DNA of 9,134 nt, taken from NCBI GenBank assembly GCA_003648085.1, contig QMOC01000067.1, positions 1 to 9,134 on the forward strand. Direction: 5' to 3'. This DNA comes from Chloroflexota bacterium. Its GTDB lineage: Bacteria > Chloroflexota > Anaerolineae > B4-G1. Shown here piece after piece: positions 7,069 through 9,134 of the stretch (its first letter is position 1; every line of letters begins with the position of its first letter). The notes below the pieces were generated by a model, which was not told the origin of the DNA, ran no database searches, and worked only from the letters and a program-made list of their open reading frames with translations. A program made the translations under genes and the position numbers.

Positions 7069-7212
7069 GGGGCAGCGGATGAGAAACGGATAAGCGGATA
7101 GCCTTCCGGCATTGCAACCTCCAGAATCACCTCGAAAAGTGTCCGGCGGCAAAATCGCCGCACTGAGCCAATGATGATAAGGACGGTCATCTCATCCGTT
7201 TATCCGCTGCCC
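7069..7212. repeat. Imperfect inverted-repeat element built from CGGAT octamers (MITE-like)
   Basis: The arms GGGCAGCGGAT (7070-7080) and ATCCGCTGCCC (7202-7212) are exact reverse complements. Just inside, AAACGGAT (7084-7091) faces ATCCGTTT (7194-7201), with three extra bases (GAG) in the left arm. CGGAT occurs three times in the left arm (7076, 7087, 7095) and twice on the opposite strand in the right arm, with eight-base steps in both. A further small hairpin, GCGGC-N6-GCCGC (7146-7161), lies in the centre. There is no open reading frame of note inside and no clear target-site duplication outside. It could be a miniature mobile element, a dispersed extragenic repeat, or a cruciform terminator for the roadblock gene. 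Confidence 0.6.
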
Positions 7213-7258
7213 AGCCGTTGCACCGGCCAATGAGGTGGTAAACAAATACTTGTAGAGA

Positions 7259-7288
7259 CTGACCAAGCCCGTAGGGGAGGAATAACAT
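7259..7288 (+). promoter_or_regulatory. Possible pyrG promoter
   Basis: CTGACC (7259-7264) and TAACAT (7283-7288) each match the sigma70 hexamers at four of six positions with an 18-base spacer. Transcription would start at about 7295, where the sequence is GGGCATC. The match is weak, and the true start could be elsewhere in the gap, for example at GGGCTC (7307-7312). Confidence 0.25.
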
Positions 7289-7319
7289 AAGCCAGGGCAT
7301 CATCGTGGGCTCGACCGAA

Positions 7320-7390
7320 GTTGAGAGATTGGTTTCGTCCGTTGGGTGGGGAGAGTCGCCTCCAAGCGACCCTCCCCACTTCTCTTGAAC
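7320..7390 (+). promoter_or_regulatory. Structured RNA leader of pyrG, attenuator-like
   Basis: The main stem pairs GTGGGGAG (7346-7353) with CTCCCCAC (7372-7379), has one A/C mismatch, then pairs GTCGC (7355-7359) with GCGAC (7366-7370) around the six-base loop CTCCAA. An outer helix joins AGAGA (7324-7328) to TCTCT (7381-7385) and, past a bulge, GTT (7320-7322) to AAC (7388-7390). The structure ends 15 bases before the pyrG ATG. Only TTCTCTT follows the main stem, so it is a poor intrinsic terminator as it stands; control of translation is equally possible. Known pyrG regulation in Gram-positive bacteria involves leader attenuation, which makes a regulatory role reasonable. Positions 7213-7258, upstream, show nothing recognisable. 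Confidence 0.5.
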
Positions 7391-7405
7391 ATCGGGTAAG
7401 GGAGA

Positions 7406-9100
7406 ATGCGTAAGTACATTTTCTGCACCGGTGGGGTGATCAGCAGCGTAGGCAAAGGTGTGACGGCCGCCTCAGTCGGCCGGGTGTTGAAGGCGCGGGG
7501 CGTGCGCGTCTGCATCCAGAAACTCGACCCCTACATCAACGTGGACCCGGGGACGATGTCACCTTACCAACACGGCGAGGTCTTCGTCACCGACGACGGA
7601 GCCGAGACCGATCTGGACCTGGGGCACTACGAGCGCTTCATTGACGAGAACCTGACCCGGGACAGCAACGTCACCGCCGGTCAGGTCTACGCAGAGGTCA
7701 TCGCCAGAGAGCGCCGGGGGGACTTCCTGGGGGGCACCATCCAGGTCATCCCCCACATCACCAACGAGATCAAGCGCCGCATCGCGTTGGTCGGCGAACA
7801 GAGCGGAGCCGCAGTGGTGATCGTCGAGGTCGGCGGCACGGTCGGCGACATCGAAGGACTACCTTTCCTGGAGGCTCTGCGGCAGATGCGCCGGGACGTG
7901 GGACCAGAAAACACACTCTACATCCACGTCACCTTCCTGCCCCACGTCGGCGCTACCGGCGAGTTGAAAACTAAACCCACCCAGCACAGCGTGCGCGAAC
8001 TGCGCTCCATCGGCATCCAGCCCGACGTCATCATCGCCCGCGCCGACCACCCGGTGGACGACGCGCTGTGTGACAAAATCGCGCTTTTCTGCGATGTGGA
8101 TCGGCGGGCCGTCGTCCCGCTGGTGACCACGCCGGTGCTGTACGAGGTGCCGCTGATTCTGGAGGATGCCGGGCTGGGCAACTTCGTCGTCGAACGACTG
8201 CGGCTGAAGACAGGGGCCCCGGACCTGAGGGAGTGGCGCGAACTGGTGGACCGTATCCGCGCCCCCAAGCCCTCACTGCCCATTGCCATTGTCGGCAAGT
8301 ACGTCGAACTGCACGACGCTTACATTAGCGTGCGCGAGGCGCTGTATCACGCAGCCCTGGCGCACGGGTGGGACGTTGACGTGCACTACGTCAGTTCCGA
8401 GGAACTGGAGCGCGGCCGGGGCTGGGATGAACTGGAAAAGGTGGCCGGCGTGGTCGTGCCCGGCGGCTTTGGCGAGCGGGGCATCGAGGGCAAGATTGCC
8501 ACGGCAGGTTGGGCGCGGGAGAACAGAGTCCCCTACCTGGGGCTGTGCCTGGGCTTGCAGGTGATGATCGTCGAACTGGCCCGTCACGCCCTGGGCAGCG
8601 AGGAGCCCAACAGCACCGAGTTCGACCCTCACACCAAGTACCCTGTGATTGACCTGCTGCCCGAGCAGCGGACGATCGTAGACATGGGCGGCACGATGCG
8701 GTTGGGTCTGTACCCCTGCCGCCTGATGCCCGGGACGAAGGCGGCTGCAGCCTACGGCGTTCCAGAGATTCAAGAGCGACACCGCCACCGCTTCGAGGTC
8801 AACAACGCCTACCGCGACCTGCTGGCAGAGGCAGGGCTCGTCTTCGGCGGTCTCTCACCCGACGGGCGGCTGGTCGAGATTGCCGAACTGGCCGATCACC
8901 CCTTTATGCTGGGCAGTCAGTTCCACCCTGAGTTCAAGTCCCGCCCCACCCGGCCCCATCCTCTTTTCAAAGCCTTCATCGCCGCGGCCATTGCCCGGTA
9001 CGGGACCCCGTGCGGGGGATCAATCCCCCTTACTTGCCGCAAAGACCGTTTTCCTGCTGTGTTGCGGCGTAAGCCCGACTCGTCGGGCGCTGCTTCGTAG
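7406..9100 (+). CDS. pyrG: CTP synthase (glutamine hydrolysing)
   Basis: CTP synthase converts UTP to CTP using ATP and ammonia from glutamine, the last step of pyrimidine nucleotide synthesis, in the cytoplasm. The synthetase domain (about 1-265) opens with the canonical [15 protein letters not shown] (4-18) and has [13 protein letters not shown] (41-53), [15 protein letters not shown] (64-78), [11 protein letters not shown] (141-151) and [11 protein letters not shown] (189-199). The class I glutamine amidotransferase domain (about 290-530) has the nucleophile C381 in LGLCLGLQ and the His507/Glu509 pair in SQFHPEF. The ATG at 7406 is fixed by the conserved N-terminus; AAGGGAG lies unusually close in front of it. 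At 564 residues it is longer than the usual 530-550. The tail after about residue 531 ([14 protein letters not shown] onward) is unlike the family and runs through hairpin-forming DNA. A complete functional enzyme is expected. Confidence 0.97.
   Translation: MRKYIFCTGGVISSVGKGVTAASVGRVLKARGVRVCIQKLDPYINVDPGTMSPYQHGEVFVTDDGAETDLDLGHYERFIDENLTRDSNVTAGQVYAEVIARERRGDFLGGTIQVIPHITNEIKRRIALVGEQSGAAVVIVEVGGTVGDIEGLPFLEALRQMRRDVGPENTLYIHVTFLPHVGATGELKTKPTQHSVRELRSIGIQPDVIIARADHPVDDALCDKIALFCDVDRRAVVPLVTTPVLYEVPLILEDAGLGNFVVERLRLKTGAPDLREWRELVDRIRAPKPSLPIAIVGKYVELHDAYISVREALYHAALAHGWDVDVHYVSSEELERGRGWDELEKVAGVVVPGGFGERGIEGKIATAGWARENRVPYLGLCLGLQVMIVELARHALGSEEPNSTEFDPHTKYPVIDLLPEQRTIVDMGGTMRLGLYPCRLMPGTKAAAAYGVPEIQERHRHRFEVNNAYRDLLAEAGLVFGGLSPDGRLVEIAELADHPFMLGSQFHPEFKSRPTRPHPLFKAFIAAAIARYGTPCGGSIPLTCRKDRFPAVLRRKPDSSGAAS
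9014..9029. repeat. Hairpin inside the 3' tail of pyrG
   Basis: GGGGGA (9014-9019), the four-base loop TCAA and TCCCCC (9024-9029) form a perfect six-pair stem. An alternative stem, CCCCG (9006-9010) with CGGGG (9013-9017), overlaps it. Such structure is usual in intergenic repeats and odd in a coding region. Confidence 0.55.
9073..9088. repeat. Second hairpin in the pyrG tail
   Basis: GCCCGA (9073-9078), loop CTCG and TCGGGC (9083-9088) form a perfect six-pair stem ten bases before the pyrG stop codon. Together with the hairpins at 9014 and 9100 it makes a run of three within about 110 bases. Confidence 0.5.
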
Positions 9101-9122
9101 CACGGGCACTTCATGCCCGTGC
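9100..9122. terminator. Perfect 9-bp stem hairpin just after pyrG; terminator or REP-like repeat
   Basis: GCACGGGCA (9100-9108), loop CTTCA and TGCCCGTGC (9114-9122) form a perfect nine-pair, GC-rich stem starting on the last base of the pyrG stop. Eleven bases on is GCTTTGA at the window edge, so only three Ts in a row are visible and a classic U-tract is lacking. The right arm is part of the 13-base word shared in inverse with 6582-6594, which favours a dispersed repeat that may also stop transcription. Confidence 0.5.
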
Positions 9123-9134
9123 GGGCTGCTTTGA

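Noticed and set aside
7069..7212. CRISPR-like array
   Set aside because: The repeated unit is only about eight bases and the copies are inverted across the element, with no regular spacers and no cas genes.
8273..8788. A 171-codon minus-strand open frame inside pyrG
   Set aside because: It is antisense to the amidotransferase domain, including the catalytic Cys region.

Overview
The window is a 9.1-kb piece of a GC-rich bacterial chromosome. Genes are packed tightly, with stop/start overlaps and GTG starts. The protein styles (a 123-residue roadblock protein, a moxR-DUF58-DUF4129 set, a zinc-ribbon DNA methylase, a long PyrG) and hairpin-rich intergenic repeats suggest a Chloroflexota (Anaerolineae-like) genome. 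This assignment is inference by general resemblance; no rRNA or other taxonomic marker is present. By eye, the leftmost 2.7 kb is less GC-rich than the rest and looks like an acquired module.

Layout. Positions 1-2556 (minus strand) hold a COG1743/DUF1156-type DNA methyltransferase carrying six CxxC knuckles. Its 3' end overlaps a second gene that is broken by an apparent frameshift and runs off the left edge. This looks like a restriction/modification-like pair whose second member is damaged, or is mis-sequenced. A divergent promoter region (about 2557-2798) separates it from a three-gene plus-strand operon: a MoxR AAA+ ATPase (2799-3737), a DUF58 protein (3734-5158) and a polytopic DUF4129 membrane protein (5151-6566). 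Overlaps of 4 and 8 bases imply translational coupling. The transglutaminase that often completes this cluster is absent.

A near-consensus promoter at 6608-6636 then drives a single roadblock/LC7 gene (6682-7053). A 352-base gap follows. Its first half is an inverted-repeat element built from CGGATRAR-like octamers (7069-7212). Its second half is a strongly structured leader in front of pyrG (7406-9100, CTP synthase). In that leader one C-rich strand can pair with any of three G-rich segments, one of them the pyrG Shine-Dalgarno, and two GGGC start-like sequences are present. This resembles a nucleotide-responsive attenuator, but that is inference. The pyrG reading frame ends in an unusual tail that runs through hairpin repeats; the window closes on a 9-bp-stem hairpin.

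How the parts relate: the moxR operon is probably an envelope-associated chaperone-type system, pyrG is core nucleotide metabolism, the roadblock protein is probably a regulator of a small GTPase encoded elsewhere, and the methylase pair is accessory. The best candidates for something undescribed are the pyrG leader, the octamer inverted-repeat element, and the methylase with its broken partner.
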